Shown here: piece by piece, positions 51,444 through 60,144 of the stretch
Numbering within the stretch: the stretch's first letter is position 1
Layout of the letters: every line of letters begins with the position of its first letter
DNA from: Chloroflexota bacterium
GTDB taxonomy: Bacteria; Chloroflexota; Chloroflexia; Thermomicrobiales; UBA6265
Length of the DNA stretch: 62,386 nt
Direction of reading: 5' to 3'
NCBI GenBank assembly: GCA_023389575.1
Contig: JAEWEG010000004.1
Span: 1-62,386 of the forward strand
Program-made: the position numbers and the translations under genes
The notes under the pieces: generated by a model
Databases searched by the model: none
Seen by the model: the letters and a program-made list of their open reading frames with translations, nothing else
Told to the model about the DNA's origin: nothing

Positions 51444-52355
51444 GTGAATCGACTCCCCAAGGGGATACAGGCAGCCTGGGTGGCCCCGGTCTTCGTGTTC
51501 ATCTGGAGCACGGGTTTCATCGGCGCCCGCTACGGCATGCCCCATGCCGAACCCGCCACCTTCCTCACCCTGCGATTCGCCGGCGTCCTCGTCCTCATGG
51601 TCCCGCTCGTCCGGCTGCTCTCGGTTCCGTTCCCTCCCCGGCGACAGGTGTTCCACATCGCCGTCGCCGGCCTGTTGTTGCAGGGCGGGTACCTGCTCGG
51701 CGTGTTCGAGGCGATCCGCCACGGAATGGGGGCCGGGCTCGCCGCCCTCATCGTTGGCCTGCAACCGATCCTCACCGCGCTGCTGGGCGCGCTGGTGAAG
51801 GAGCGCGTCACGGACAGGCAGTGGTTGGGGCTCGCCCTGGGGTTGGGCGGCGTCACCCTCGTTGTCTGGGAACGGCTCTCGCTTAGCGAGCTTTCGCTCA
51901 CCAGCGTGTTGATGAGCGTCGCCGCCCTGCTCTCGATCACCTTTGGCACGCTCTACCAGAAGCGGTTCACCCCGTCATTCGACATCCGCGCCGGGAGCGT
52001 TATCCAGTTCGCCGCCGCCCTCCCGCTCGTGGTGCCCGTCGCGCTACTCACCGAAACCCGTGAGGTCGAGTGGACCACGCAGTTGGTTGGCGCGTTGCTC
52101 TGGTCGGTGCTCGCCCTGTCCCTGGGCGCCACCTCGCTGTTGTTCGTCCTGATCCGGCGCGGGGCCGCGACGAAGGTCGCCAGCCTCATGTACCTCACGC
52201 CCGGGGTCACGGCGGTCATGGCCTGGATCCTGTTCGACGAGGCGTTCACGGTCGTTATGGTGCTGGGGATCGTGCTTACGGCCATAGGTGTCCTGACCAT
52301 GATGAAAAGCCCGCCACGCGTGGGAAATAGTCACGGAATGCGCGATAAAATGTGA
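51444..52355 (+). CDS. EamA/DMT-family transporter
   Basis: The 303-residue protein has ten predicted membrane helices arranged as two EamA repeats. The first repeat contains FVFIWSTGFIGARYGMPHAEPATFLTLRF, and the junction after TM5 is LVKERVTDRQWLGLALGLGGV. The second ends with LTPGVTAVMAWILFDEAFTVVMVLGIVLTAIGVL. These DMT-superfamily proteins export amino acids, nucleobases or other metabolites. It starts at GTG 51444 without a strong ribosome site. It is on the same strand as the VOC gene (44 nt) and probably cotranscribed. Confidence 0.88.
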   Translation: MNRLPKGIQAAWVAPVFVFIWSTGFIGARYGMPHAEPATFLTLRFAGVLVLMVPLVRLLSVPFPPRRQVFHIAVAGLLLQGGYLLGVFEAIRHGMGAGLAALIVGLQPILTALLGALVKERVTDRQWLGLALGLGGVTLVVWERLSLSELSLTSVLMSVAALLSITFGTLYQKRFTPSFDIRAGSVIQFAAALPLVVPVALLTETREVEWTTQLVGALLWSVLALSLGATSLLFVLIRRGAATKVASLMYLTPGVTAVMAWILFDEAFTVVMVLGIVLTAIGVLTMMKSPPRVGNSHGMRDKM

Positions 52356-52546
52356 ATCAGGACATCAGTTCGCCCGGTGTAACAATTCAGACACACACTA
52401 TCCACAGGAACGAGATTAAGGTTCGTTAGTCTTTATCCAGGCAGCCAGGGAACGCCTGCCGATCCCTGGCATCGAACGCCACGAAATGACCACTGAACAT
52501 GCCCAGGCCGGACAACCCGCCTGGGCCGAAGAGGAGCATCGCTTTG

Positions 52547-53560
52547 GGAGTGGAAACACTGCTTGAGCCGCAACAAACAATACATGGGGCCGTGAATGTC
52601 CCGGACGTTGCGGGCGTTGGGCGGCGTGGCCAGCTACAGGGAGAGGTGATCCTCGAAGTCAGCGACCTGACCAAACACTTTGGGAAACTGGTCGCCGTCG
52701 ACAATCTCAGCCTGACGGTGCGAACGGGCGAAGTGCTTGGTTTCCTCGGCCCCAACGGGTCCGGAAAGAGCTCCACCATCGGCATGGTTCTCGGCCTGAT
52801 CGCCCCGACCAGCGGAACGATCGTCATCGCCGGCCAGCAACTCTCCATCCAGCCGTCGCTCGTCAGCCAGCACGTCGGCGCCATCATCGAAAACCCCGCC
52901 TTCTACCCGTACATGTCCGGGCGGGACAATCTCCGCGCCCATGCCTTCGCCGTCGGCAATGTCCCCGAATCTCGCGTCGACGAACTCCTGTCCCTCGTCA
53001 ATCTCACTGAACGTGCCCGCCACAAGTTCAAGAGCTATTCGCTGGGCATGAAGCAGCGTCTTGGGATCGCCTCGACGCTGCTCACCGATCCCGCCCTGGT
53101 CATCCTCGACGAGCCGACCAACGGTCTCGACCCGGCGGGCCAGCGGGAAATCCGCGAAATCATCCCGCGCCTGGCCGACGAAGGTCATGGCGTGTTGCTG
53201 GCCAGCCACATGCTTCACGAGGTCGAGCAGGTCAGCGACCGCGTCCTCATCGTGCGCCGCGGCAAGCGGATCACCGACGGCAGCGTCGACGATCTGCTGC
53301 GCCGGGGCGGCTACATCGAGGTGGTGGTCGATGGCCAGGACCAGCAGCAGGCGCTCAAGCTCCTGCGGCCACTTCCCGAAGTGGAGCAGGTGACGGCGGA
53401 AGATTCTCGCCTCATCGTCGTGGCTCCCGAAAACGCCGGGGCCGCGATCAACCGCGCGTTGGTCGAGGGCGGCATCTTCGCCAGCGCGATCGCCCCGAAA
53501 CGCAGTACCCTCGAAGACCTGTTCCTGGAGATGACCCAGGAGACGGCTGGATCGATGTAG
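52547..53560 (+). CDS. ABC transporter ATPase (ABC-2 exporter)
   Basis: The ATPase has a nonconserved N-terminal extension of about 30 residues. Walker A is GPNGSGKSS, the Q-loop region GAIIENPAFYPYMSGRDN is typical of bacitracin/lantibiotic or gliding-type exporters, the signature is YSLGMKQRLGIA, Walker B is LVILDEPTNGLDP and the H-loop is LLASHM. The C-terminal part holds the usual regulatory tail. The TTG at 52547 is preferred because AGAGGAG lies 6-8 nt upstream; ATG 52499 is an alternative. Its permease partner follows after about 48 nt. Cargo is unknown. Confidence 0.88.
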   Translation, partial: GVETLLEPQQTIHGAVNVPDVAGVGRRGQLQGEVILEVSDLTKHFGKLVAVDNLSLTVRTGEVLGFLGPNGSGKSSTIGMVLGLIAPTSGTIVIAGQQLSIQPSLVSQHVGAIIENPAFYPYMSGRDNLRAHAFAVGNVPESRVDELLSLVNLTERARHKFKSYSLGMKQRLGIASTLLTDPALVILDEPTNGLDPAGQREIREIIPRLADEGHGVLLASHMLHEVEQVSDRVLIVRRGKRITDGSVDDLLRRGGYIEVVVDGQDQQQALKLLRPLPEVEQVTAEDSRLIVVAPENAGAAINRALVEGGIFASAIAPKRSTLEDLFLEMTQETAGSM

Positions 53561-53608
53561 GTCCGTCTCCCGTTTATGTGTTAAGAGCATCTTCCGGAGT
53601 ATTTGGTC

Positions 53609-54415
53609 ATGATTCATCTGTTGAGAAGCGAACTTTTCCGGCTGCGCAAGCGGCCCCAATCCTGGATCCTCGGCATCATCATGTTCCTGGTGGTCGCCGC
53701 GTTTTACTCTGGCCTCACCATCGCGAGCTTCCTGCTCTCCGATCCCACCGGCACCGAGCGGAATCTCCAACTCGCCGGCGTGTTCGACAACGGCATGCAG
53801 ATCGTCACCCTCACCGGGTCCATCCTCACGATCGTGTTCGCCGCTGGCCTGATCGGCAACGAGTTCGGTTGGAACACCATCCGCCCCCTGCTTGCCCGCG
53901 CGACCAGCCGGAGCGCCCTGCTCAGCGCCAAATGGATCACGCTGTTCATCGCCACCATCGCCCTCTTTCTCGTTGGACTCATCGCCACCATCGCCTTCTC
54001 GGCGATCGGTTCCCTGATCGCCGGCGCGTTCGAGGGCGTCGACGCGGGCACCATCGGTGACTGGGTCGTCCAGTTCGCGCGGCTCGTGTACTCCCAGCTG
54101 CCCTACACCGTCATGGCCTTCGCGGTCGCGCTCCTCACCCGGTCGAACGCCGCCGGCATCGCGGTCGGCATCGGCTTCGGCATCGTGGAGGCGCTGGTGT
54201 GGTCCCTCATCTCCCTGATGACCGGCGCGTTCGATTCCGTCCGCAAGTTCGGCATGGAATATCCTTCCACGCTCCTGACGGAGATGGATCCCAACCTGGA
54301 CAGCGCGTCGACCGGGGAAATGTGGCGCGCGGCGGCGGTGCTCACCGTCTGGATGGTGCTCATGATTGGCGCCACGTACTGGATATTCAATCGCCGCGAT
54401 GTGACCTCGGCATAA
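53609..54415 (+). CDS. ABC-2 permease
   Basis: The 268-residue permease begins with the cytoplasmic stretch IHLLRSELFRLRKRPQSWILG seen in ABC-2 permeases of gliding/lantibiotic-immunity type and has six membrane segments. The first (residues 21-45) is followed by FLLSDPTGTERN, and a motif GNEFGWNTIRPLLARATSRSALLSAK before TM3 is the family's cytoplasmic coupling region. It pairs with the upstream ATPase. GGAG lies 9 nt before ATG 53609. After the gene, the D-threonine aldolase-like gene begins about 100 nt downstream. Confidence 0.9.
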   Translation: MIHLLRSELFRLRKRPQSWILGIIMFLVVAAFYSGLTIASFLLSDPTGTERNLQLAGVFDNGMQIVTLTGSILTIVFAAGLIGNEFGWNTIRPLLARATSRSALLSAKWITLFIATIALFLVGLIATIAFSAIGSLIAGAFEGVDAGTIGDWVVQFARLVYSQLPYTVMAFAVALLTRSNAAGIAVGIGFGIVEALVWSLISLMTGAFDSVRKFGMEYPSTLLTEMDPNLDSASTGEMWRAAAVLTVWMVLMIGATYWIFNRRDVTSA

Positions 54416-54516
54416 CGCCCTAACGTCGGCACTGAAATGGCATCTTCCGGACATTCCGATCCGCCGGTACAATCCACGCTGCTGACTGTTCGATTGATTC
54501 GGTCCGGAGTATGGAA

Positions 54517-55614
54517 GTGTCGTTCAACCAGGTTATTGGCTTACCCGTCGAATCGCTCGACACCCCCGCCCTCGTCGTGGACCTCGATGTCCTCGATTCC
54601 AACATCGCGACGATCGCCGGCCTGCTGGCCGAGCGGAAGGTTTCCTGGCGACCCCATGCCAAGGCCCACAAGTCGCCGGCCATCGCCCACCGCCTGATCG
54701 CGGCGGGCGCCATCGGCATCACCTGCGCCAAGCTCTCCGAGGCCGAGGTCTACGCCGCCAGTGGCATCCGCGACATCCTCATCGCCAACCAGATCGTCGG
54801 TCCGGTCAAGGCCCGCCGCCTGGCGCAACTCGCCACCGAAATCGACGTCATGAGCGCCGTGGACAGCATCGAGGGCGCCAGGTTCATCAGCGATGCGGCG
54901 GTCGAGGCTGGTTCGCAGCCCCGCGTGGTGATCGAGATCGACTCCGGCATGAACCGGGCCGGTGTCCAGCCGGGCGAAGCCGCGGTCGAACTCGCGAAGC
55001 AGCTGGTGCAGCTCCCGAATATCCGATTCGCCGGAGTCATGGCCTGGGAAGGCCACGTCCTGACCATTGGCGATAGCGACGAGCGGCGCGCCGCCGTCCA
55101 TAGCGCGATCGGGAGCGTACTGGACACGGTGGAAGCGATTCGCGCCGAGGGCATCCCGGTCGAGACCGTCTCATGTGGCGGCACCGGCACGCTCACCACG
55201 GCGATGGACGTCGAGGGCGTCACCGAACTCCAGGCCGGTGGCGGAATCTGGGGCGATGCGTTCTATCGCGCCCTGGACATTCCCGTGAATCCCGCGCTCT
55301 CCATCAAGGTCACGGTCACCAGCCGGCCGACCCCGCAACGCATCATCATCGATTCAGGGCGGAAGACGGTCGACCCGTCGGGGCAGGTCCCCGAGCCGAT
55401 TGGCGTGCCCAATCTCGAGTCGACCTCCTGGTCCGCCGAGCACGGCTACCTGCGCCTGTCGGAGCCAGCGTCCACCCCGGTGGTTGGCGATCAGCTCTAC
55501 CTGAACATCGGCTACAGCGACCAGGCCGTCCACCTTCACGAGAACATCATCGCCGCGCGGGACGGCAAGGTGGTCGCCATCTGGCCGACCCTCGCCCGGG
55601 GCAAGCTCAGCTAA
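54517..55614 (+). CDS. DSD1-family PLP enzyme (D-threonine aldolase/D-serine dehydratase-like)
   Basis: The 365-residue protein has the alanine-racemase-like fold-type III barrel of D-threonine aldolase and D-serine dehydratase. The PLP lysine lies in the motif RPHAKAHKSP near residue 49. Later strands include AVDSIEGARF, VVIEIDSGMNRAGVQPGE and a glycine-rich phosphate cup (SCGGTGTLTTA). The C-terminal beta domain contains RIIIDSGRKTVDP and the metal-site-like DQAVHLHENI. Such enzymes act on D-beta-hydroxy amino acids, giving glycine plus aldehyde, or pyruvate plus ammonia. The start is placed at GTG 54517, with GGAG 7 nt upstream; ATG 54511 would leave only 1 nt. Confidence 0.88.
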   Translation: MSFNQVIGLPVESLDTPALVVDLDVLDSNIATIAGLLAERKVSWRPHAKAHKSPAIAHRLIAAGAIGITCAKLSEAEVYAASGIRDILIANQIVGPVKARRLAQLATEIDVMSAVDSIEGARFISDAAVEAGSQPRVVIEIDSGMNRAGVQPGEAAVELAKQLVQLPNIRFAGVMAWEGHVLTIGDSDERRAAVHSAIGSVLDTVEAIRAEGIPVETVSCGGTGTLTTAMDVEGVTELQAGGGIWGDAFYRALDIPVNPALSIKVTVTSRPTPQRIIIDSGRKTVDPSGQVPEPIGVPNLESTSWSAEHGYLRLSEPASTPVVGDQLYLNIGYSDQAVHLHENIIAARDGKVVAIWPTLARGKLS

Positions 55615-55628
55615 CCAGCTCCATATCT

Positions 55629-55681
55629 CGACATGGGAAAGGCCCCCCCGGAGCGATCCGGCGGTGGCCTTTCCCATGTCG
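55629..55681. terminator. Bidirectional terminator hairpin
   Basis: Perfect 16-bp arms (CGACATGGGAAAGGCC and complement) with a 21-nt interior that can pair further lie between the convergent DSD1-like and ABC ATPase genes. Confidence 0.85.
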
Positions 55682-55701
55682 ATGGTTGGTCGCTTGCGCT
55701 C

Positions 55702-56403
55702 CTACGCCGCTGGCGCGGATTCGTCCACGGTCACCTTTCCGTCCTCGATCCGGATGACGCGGTCGCAGGCGTCGATCAGTCGCTCATCGTGCGTCACAAG
55801 GATCCCCGCGCGATCGGTTTCGTGCACTTCCTTCGCCAGCATCTCCACCACCTGGTGCCCGCGTTCGCTGTCCAGGCTGGCGGTCGGCTCGTCGGCGAGG
55901 ATCAGCCGGGGATTGTTCATCAATGACCGGGCGATCGCGATCCGCTGGCGCTCACCGCCAGACATCTCGCCCGGGTAGTTCTTGCCTCGCTTCTCCATCC
56001 CCAGTGATTCCAGGAGGCGGTCCGCCCGCTCGGCAGCTTCGTCGCGCGGCATGCCGGTGAGGTCGCCGATGAACAAGAGTTGCTCACGGCCCGTGAGGTA
56101 GGAGAGCAGGTTCGCGCCCTGGAAGATGAAGCCGATTCGCTTCAGCCTCATCTGAACGCGGTCGGCCTCGCTCATCTCGGCGACGTCCTGGTCGTCCAGG
56201 TGAACCTTGCCCGAGGTTGGGGTCAGCAGCGCCCCGGCGACCGAGAGCAGGGTGGACTTGCCCGAGCCGGACGGCCCAAGCAGCACCACCAGTTCGCCAG
56301 GCTCGATGGTGAGCGAGACCTCGCGCAGGGCGTTGACCTCGGAATCGCCTTTGCCAAACGTCATCCCGACGTCTTCAAGTTGCAGAATCGCGTTCTTGGA
56401 CAT
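55702..56403 (-). CDS. ABC transporter ATPase, DevA/HrtA/LolD-like
   Basis: The 233-residue ATPase resembles the MacB/LolD/DevA/HrtA group: Walker A GPSGSGKSTL, the Q-loop region RIGFIFQGANLLSYLTGREQL, signature MSGGERQRIAIARSL, Walker B LILADEPTASLD and H-loop VTHD. The LPSGSGKSTLLSVAG surroundings and the missing regulatory tail fit a mechanotransmission-type ATPase. ATG 56403 has GGAG 8 nt upstream. The FtsX-like permease is encoded upstream on the same strand, 27 nt away. Such pairs export lipoproteins, heme or peptides, or act in the envelope stress response. Cargo is not evident. Confidence 0.92.
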   Translation of the reverse strand: MSKNAILQLEDVGMTFGKGDSEVNALREVSLTIEPGELVVLLGPSGSGKSTLLSVAGALLTPTSGKVHLDDQDVAEMSEADRVQMRLKRIGFIFQGANLLSYLTGREQLLFIGDLTGMPRDEAAERADRLLESLGMEKRGKNYPGEMSGGERQRIAIARSLMNNPRLILADEPTASLDSERGHQVVEMLAKEVHETDRAGILVTHDERLIDACDRVIRIEDGKVTVDESAPAA

Positions 56404-56430
56404 GATGTTCACTCCAGGGAAATGGGCGGG

Positions 56431-57531
56431 CTAGCCGGCCTTGTTGATGGCGTCGAGCGGATCGATCTTGGCGACTTGCAGCAGCGAAAGCACCGTTCCC
56501 AGCACCGCCACCACCAGCAGGATGCCGCTGAACAGGCCGATCGTGCCTGGGTCGAGCGTGTAGGGCACCGCCGATCCCACCGCGTAGGCCATCGCCCACG
56601 CGATCACCGCTCCCAGGATCACGCCCACCAGGCCCAGCACCACCACCTGGGTGATGAGGTTGCGGGCGATATACCCGGTCTTCGTTCCCAGCGCCTTCAT
56701 CACCCCAAGCTCCGGAATCTTCTGGAGGGTGATGATGTAGAAGAACGACGCCACGATTCCGGCCGCGATCACCACCAGGAAGACCTGGATCAGCAACAGC
56801 GTCAGCGCCTGTTCCGAGTACCCCGGGAGACTCTCGACCACTTCCTGCTTGCTTGCCACCACGGTGTTGTCGATCGAGTCGGGAAGTGCGTCGACCGCCT
56901 CCCCGTCGCCCTTAACCAGCACGCCGTTGATCGTATCCGCGTTCTGGTCGGAACCATCCGCCTGCACTTCCTGCCATAACTCCACGGGCAGGAACAGCGT
57001 CGGCGCCAGGCGGTACGATCGGTCCTCCACGATGCCGACAACGACCAGTTCCACCTCTCCGGGGCTGGAAAGCAGGGTGTCACCGATCGCCACGCCCTCG
57101 TCGGCCAGCGTGCGGTCGATCACCACCGCGTTGTCTTCCGTGCCCAGCGGATCCCCCTCATTGGGCGATGGCGCGGCGAACGAGTCCGGGTTGACCCCGA
57201 TGATCGACACGCCGATGACGTCGTCCGAGCCATCGACCGTGACGTTGGACGCGGTTGCCCCGAACGGCTGCGCGTCCTCGATGCCGTCGATCCCGCGAAC
57301 CTCATCGACGACATCGGTCCCGAGTCGGGACCTGTCGAGCTGGTTGTCGCTGCCGGCGGACAGCAGCATGCCGTCAATCGGGAGCGCGTCGATCGCGGCG
57401 GAGTTGCCGGTCGCGAGCCCGTTGGCGAGGCCCGAAAGGATGAATACGAGGCTCGACACCATCACGATCACGCCCGTGATGAGCGCGAATCGCAACCGGG
57501 CGTGCCGGATTTCTCGAAATGCGAGGAACAT
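56431..57531 (-). CDS. FtsX-like ABC permease (DevC/HrtB type)
   Basis: The 366-residue permease starts with FLAFREIRHARLRFALITGVIVM, a hallmark of DevC/HrtB-like proteins. TM1 is near residues 15-40, and an extracytoplasmic domain of about 190 residues (MacB-PCD-like) follows. The FtsX core with three helices (about 240-366) includes IIAAGIVASFFYIITLQKIPELGVMKALGTKTGYI. This is the usual four-TM arrangement. A site AGGATAGG lies just before ATG 57531. It pairs with the DevA-like ATPase encoded downstream. No HrtA-type heme sensor gene is adjacent. Confidence 0.9.
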   Translation of the reverse strand: MFLAFREIRHARLRFALITGVIVMVSSLVFILSGLANGLATGNSAAIDALPIDGMLLSAGSDNQLDRSRLGTDVVDEVRGIDGIEDAQPFGATASNVTVDGSDDVIGVSIIGVNPDSFAAPSPNEGDPLGTEDNAVVIDRTLADEGVAIGDTLLSSPGEVELVVVGIVEDRSYRLAPTLFLPVELWQEVQADGSDQNADTINGVLVKGDGEAVDALPDSIDNTVVASKQEVVESLPGYSEQALTLLLIQVFLVVIAAGIVASFFYIITLQKIPELGVMKALGTKTGYIARNLITQVVVLGLVGVILGAVIAWAMAYAVGSAVPYTLDPGTIGLFSGILLVVAVLGTVLSLLQVAKIDPLDAINKAG

Positions 57532-57871
57532 TACCTATCCTGGTCTTGTGAGTACGCGGCTGGTCCAAGAAGGCGGGTTTGTCGGCGGCGTGGCTCGTCG
57601 CCTGAAACCTCAACCTTTCGTTTAGATTTCTACTGTACTCGATTGTGGCGAAAGATGCCGCCCGATGGTTCCACCCACGCCAAATCACCACCGACCATCT
57701 GGGCGAGACGGGGCGTGGTCGGTGCGTGCGGCTGAATGGACGCCCTGAGGGGATGGTGCCTACCTCGGATCAACTACGGTCACGTTCCGTCGGCGAGACG
57801 ATGCCGTGGACGAGCATGGCGCGCCAGAGCAGCCATGAGGCGTGTCGACGGGCATTGCGATTGGGGATTGC
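57532..57871. other. Intergenic region without a confident gene
   Basis: These 340 bases lie between the FtsX-like permease start and the stop of the LplB-like permease. Short frames are present but none has a plausible composition or ribosome site. The relatively AT-rich stretch near 57610-57650 may contain the FtsX promoter; I could not assign boxes with confidence. I saw no clear terminator hairpin for the LplB-like gene. Confidence 0.45.
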
Positions 57872-58870
57872 CTACCAGAGACTCGAGCCCTGGAGCCTGC
57901 GCGAGAGCAGGTTCACCGAGTAGAGGAGGATCAACCCGACCACGGACTTGAACAGCCCGATCGCCGCCGCGTACGCGAACTGGGGAATGTCCGAACCCAG
58001 ACCCACCCAGTACACGTAGGAGTCGATCACCTCCGACGTGCTCCGGTTGAGCGCGTTCTGCATGAGGATCACCTTCTCGAACCCGGTGCTCAGCAGGGAG
58101 CCCATGTTGAGAATGAGCAGGATGATCGCCACCGGCATGATTCCCGGCAGGTCGATGTCGCGCATGCGCTGGAGCTTGTTCGCGCCGTCCAGGATCGCCG
58201 CCTCATGCAGCGTGGGATCGATTCCCGCCAGCGCGGCGAGGTAGATGATGCAGCTGAAACCGACCGTCTGCCAGATTCCGGACCAGACATAAATCGACTT
58301 CCAGTACTCCGGCTTGGCCATGAACGGGATCGGGTCCACGCCGAACAGCCCCAGCAGGTTGTTGATCATCCCGCCGCTGGCCAGCAGTTGGAAGAGGATG
58401 CCCACCATCACCACCACGGAGATGAAGTAGGGGGCGTAGCTCACCATTTGCACGGTCTTGCGGAACCACCGGCTGGCGGCGTAGTTCAGCGCCAGCGCCA
58501 GCACGATCGGCAGCGGGAATCCCGCGATCAGCGAATAGAGATTGAGCACCAGCGTGTTTCGCAGGATCGGCCAGAAGTTGTACGAGTTGAAGAATCGCTG
58601 GAAGTGGTCGAATCCAATCCACTCCGCGCTCGAAATGCCGGAAAAGCCACCAGCGGGGACATAGTTGCGAAACGCGATCTGGGCCCCCCACATCGGGATA
58701 TAGGCGAAGATCGCCAGCCACAGCAATGGCAGGAACAGCATGGCGTACAACTGCCAGCTCTTCCGGAGGTTGTTCCGGAACGTCTCCGCGCGTCCCGCCC
58801 GGTGCTTCACGAGCGCGGCCGGCAGGGGTGGTTGGGCGGTGGCGGTTTGGTGGGTGTCGAGCCTGTCCAT
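57872..58870 (-). CDS. ABC sugar importer permease, LplB type
   Basis: The 332-residue permease belongs to the CUT1 subclass around LplB: a Gln/Pro-rich cytoplasmic start, six membrane helices, and a characteristic FLPLLWLAIFAYIPMWGAQIAFRNY start. The EAA loop is near LAALAGIDPTLHEAAILDGANKLQRMRDIDLPGI. LplB-type transporters usually import oligosaccharides (for example galacturonan or xylan fragments) and share a common ATPase encoded elsewhere. It is the last gene of the LipO-LplC-LplB group on the minus strand, 48 nt after the LplC-like gene. Confidence 0.92.
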   Translation of the reverse strand: MDRLDTHQTATAQPPLPAALVKHRAGRAETFRNNLRKSWQLYAMLFLPLLWLAIFAYIPMWGAQIAFRNYVPAGGFSGISSAEWIGFDHFQRFFNSYNFWPILRNTLVLNLYSLIAGFPLPIVLALALNYAASRWFRKTVQMVSYAPYFISVVVMVGILFQLLASGGMINNLLGLFGVDPIPFMAKPEYWKSIYVWSGIWQTVGFSCIIYLAALAGIDPTLHEAAILDGANKLQRMRDIDLPGIMPVAIILLILNMGSLLSTGFEKVILMQNALNRSTSEVIDSYVYWVGLGSDIPQFAYAAAIGLFKSVVGLILLYSVNLLSRRLQGSSLW

Positions 58871-58918
58871 TGGTGGGCTTCCTTTGCAGGGGTGGTCGAT
58901 CGAACGTCGGAACCGGTG

Positions 58919-59815
58919 TCAGCCCTTGAGCGAACCGATCAGCACGCCACGGACAAAGTGTTTCTGCACGAATGGATAGATGATGAGCACCGGCGCGCTG
59001 GCCACCACGATCAGCGAGTACTTGAGCAGGTCCTGCAATTGCTGCCGGGCCATCAACTGATCGACATCCGTTATCTGCGTGAAGTCAACCTGGTTTTGCA
59101 CCAGGATTTCCCGCAGGATCAATTGCAGGGGGAACAGGTCCGGGTTGGTCAGGTAGATCAGCGCGTTGAAATACTGGTTCCATTGACCAACCGCGTAGAA
59201 CAGCGCGTTCACCGCGATGATCGGGCCGGAGAGCGGCACCACCACGTCGCGCACGAACCGGAAGTCGCTGCAGCCGTCGATCTGGGCCGCCTCCAGCAGT
59301 TCGTCGGGAATCGTGCTCTGGAAGAACGTGCGGGTGATGATCATGTTGTAGACCGAAAGCGCGGTGGGAATGATCAGGGCCCAGCGGGTATTGAGCAGGC
59401 CAACCTCGCGCACCACCAGGTAGGTCGGAATCAGTCCACCGCCGAAAAGCAACGTGAACACGAAGAAGAACATCACGATGTTGCGGCCGGGCAGGTCCTT
59501 CCGGGAGAGGGGATAGGCGGCCAGGATCGTCAGGACGACGCTGAACAGCGTGCCGAACGCGGTGTAGAACAGTGAGTTCTGGAAGCCGACGAGGATTCGG
59601 CTGTTGCGGAACACGGCGCGATAGCCGTCCAGCGTCACGTCCACCGGCCACAACCACATCTTGCCGGAGATCACCGATCGCGGATCGCTGAGCGACGCGC
59701 TGAACACGTAGATCAGTGGGTAGGCCACGGCGATCAGGAAGAGGGTGAGGATCGTGTAGTTCACGATGGTGAACACGCGGTCCGATCCCCGCTCCGATGT
59801 GTAGGTCTGCGACAT
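58919..59815 (-). CDS. ABC sugar importer permease, LplC/YtcP type
   Basis: The 298-residue permease has the LplC/YtcP layout: a short start, TM1 near residues 16-38, the extracytoplasmic stretch LSDPRSVISGKMWLWPVDVTLDGYRAVFRN, then five spans. The EAA loop is near IPDELLEAAQIDGCSDFRFVRDVVVPLSGP, and the conserved C-terminal tail is YPFVQKHFVRGVLIGSLKG. ATG 59815 has GAGGGA 5 nt upstream; the frame to 59896 is not supported. It has its own strong promoter (59957-59986), downstream of the hairpin that ends the binding-protein gene. Confidence 0.92.
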   Translation of the reverse strand: MSQTYTSERGSDRVFTIVNYTILTLFLIAVAYPLIYVFSASLSDPRSVISGKMWLWPVDVTLDGYRAVFRNSRILVGFQNSLFYTAFGTLFSVVLTILAAYPLSRKDLPGRNIVMFFFVFTLLFGGGLIPTYLVVREVGLLNTRWALIIPTALSVYNMIITRTFFQSTIPDELLEAAQIDGCSDFRFVRDVVVPLSGPIIAVNALFYAVGQWNQYFNALIYLTNPDLFPLQLILREILVQNQVDFTQITDVDQLMARQQLQDLLKYSLIVVASAPVLIIYPFVQKHFVRGVLIGSLKG

Positions 59816-59933
59816 GCTCGTCCCTCTTGGGCGGTGGACCGGCTTGCGGCCGGCGCATCCCGGACACGGTCCAAAGATGAAAACGACCGGCGGCATCTCG
59901 AAGGCACATACATCTGGCCACTAGATCGTTTTC

Positions 59934-59941
59934 TGTATACA
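59934..59941. promoter_or_regulatory. TGTATACA palindrome after the internal promoter
   Basis: A perfect 8-bp palindrome within TTGTATACAG (minus strand) lies about +10 to +17 from the predicted start of the permease transcript. GntR- and LacI-type sugar regulators use similar cores; none is identified here. Confidence 0.4.
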
Positions 59942-59956
59942 ACGAGGTTTTGCGGA

Positions 59957-59986
59957 ATCATAGTCAGGGGCGCGAATGACTGTCAA
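59957..59986 (-). promoter_or_regulatory. Strong internal promoter for the sugar permease genes
   Basis: On the minus strand TTGACA (59986-59981) and TATGAT (59962-59957) are separated by 18 nt. Predicted start near 59950, about 135 nt upstream of the LplC-like ATG. It lies between the binding-protein hairpin and the permease gene, so the permeases have separate transcription. Confidence 0.75.
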
Positions 59987-60085
59987 GAACGCTCGCGTGC
60001 CCCATGGAATCCACGGCATGCCGTCACGCGAAATCGCGCCTGCCGCCCGTTGACGTCCGGTTCCCGAGTCGCGAGTCCGGAGCCC

Positions 60086-60118
60086 GAACCGGGCGATGGC
60101 GTCGCCATCGCCCGGTTC
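60086..60118 (-). terminator. Strong hairpin after the binding-protein gene
   Basis: Perfect 15-bp arms (GAACCGGGCGATGGC and complement) with a 3-nt loop, 27 nt downstream of the binding-protein stop on the minus strand. Very stable, but with no T-run, so it may stabilise or attenuate rather than terminate fully. Confidence 0.75.
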
Positions 60119-60144
60119 CGTGTCTCGCGGGTGGTCGCCCGGCG

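Larger units (their letters stand above)
59816..60144. other. Regulatory intergenic region of the LplC/LipO locus
   Basis: These 329 bases hold no gene. They contain a strong hairpin behind the binding-protein gene (60086-60118), a near-consensus minus-strand promoter (59957-59986) and a TGTATACA palindrome (59934-59941). Confidence 0.8.

Noticed and set aside
52634..54472. 612-codon minus-strand frame opposite the second ABC-2 pair
   Set aside because: Runs across two genes on the other strand with Walker and ABC-2 motifs; His/Glu-rich shadow.
57842..59575. 577-codon plus-strand frame opposite the LplB/LplC genes
   Set aside because: Antisense shadow of two permeases; no recognisable domain.
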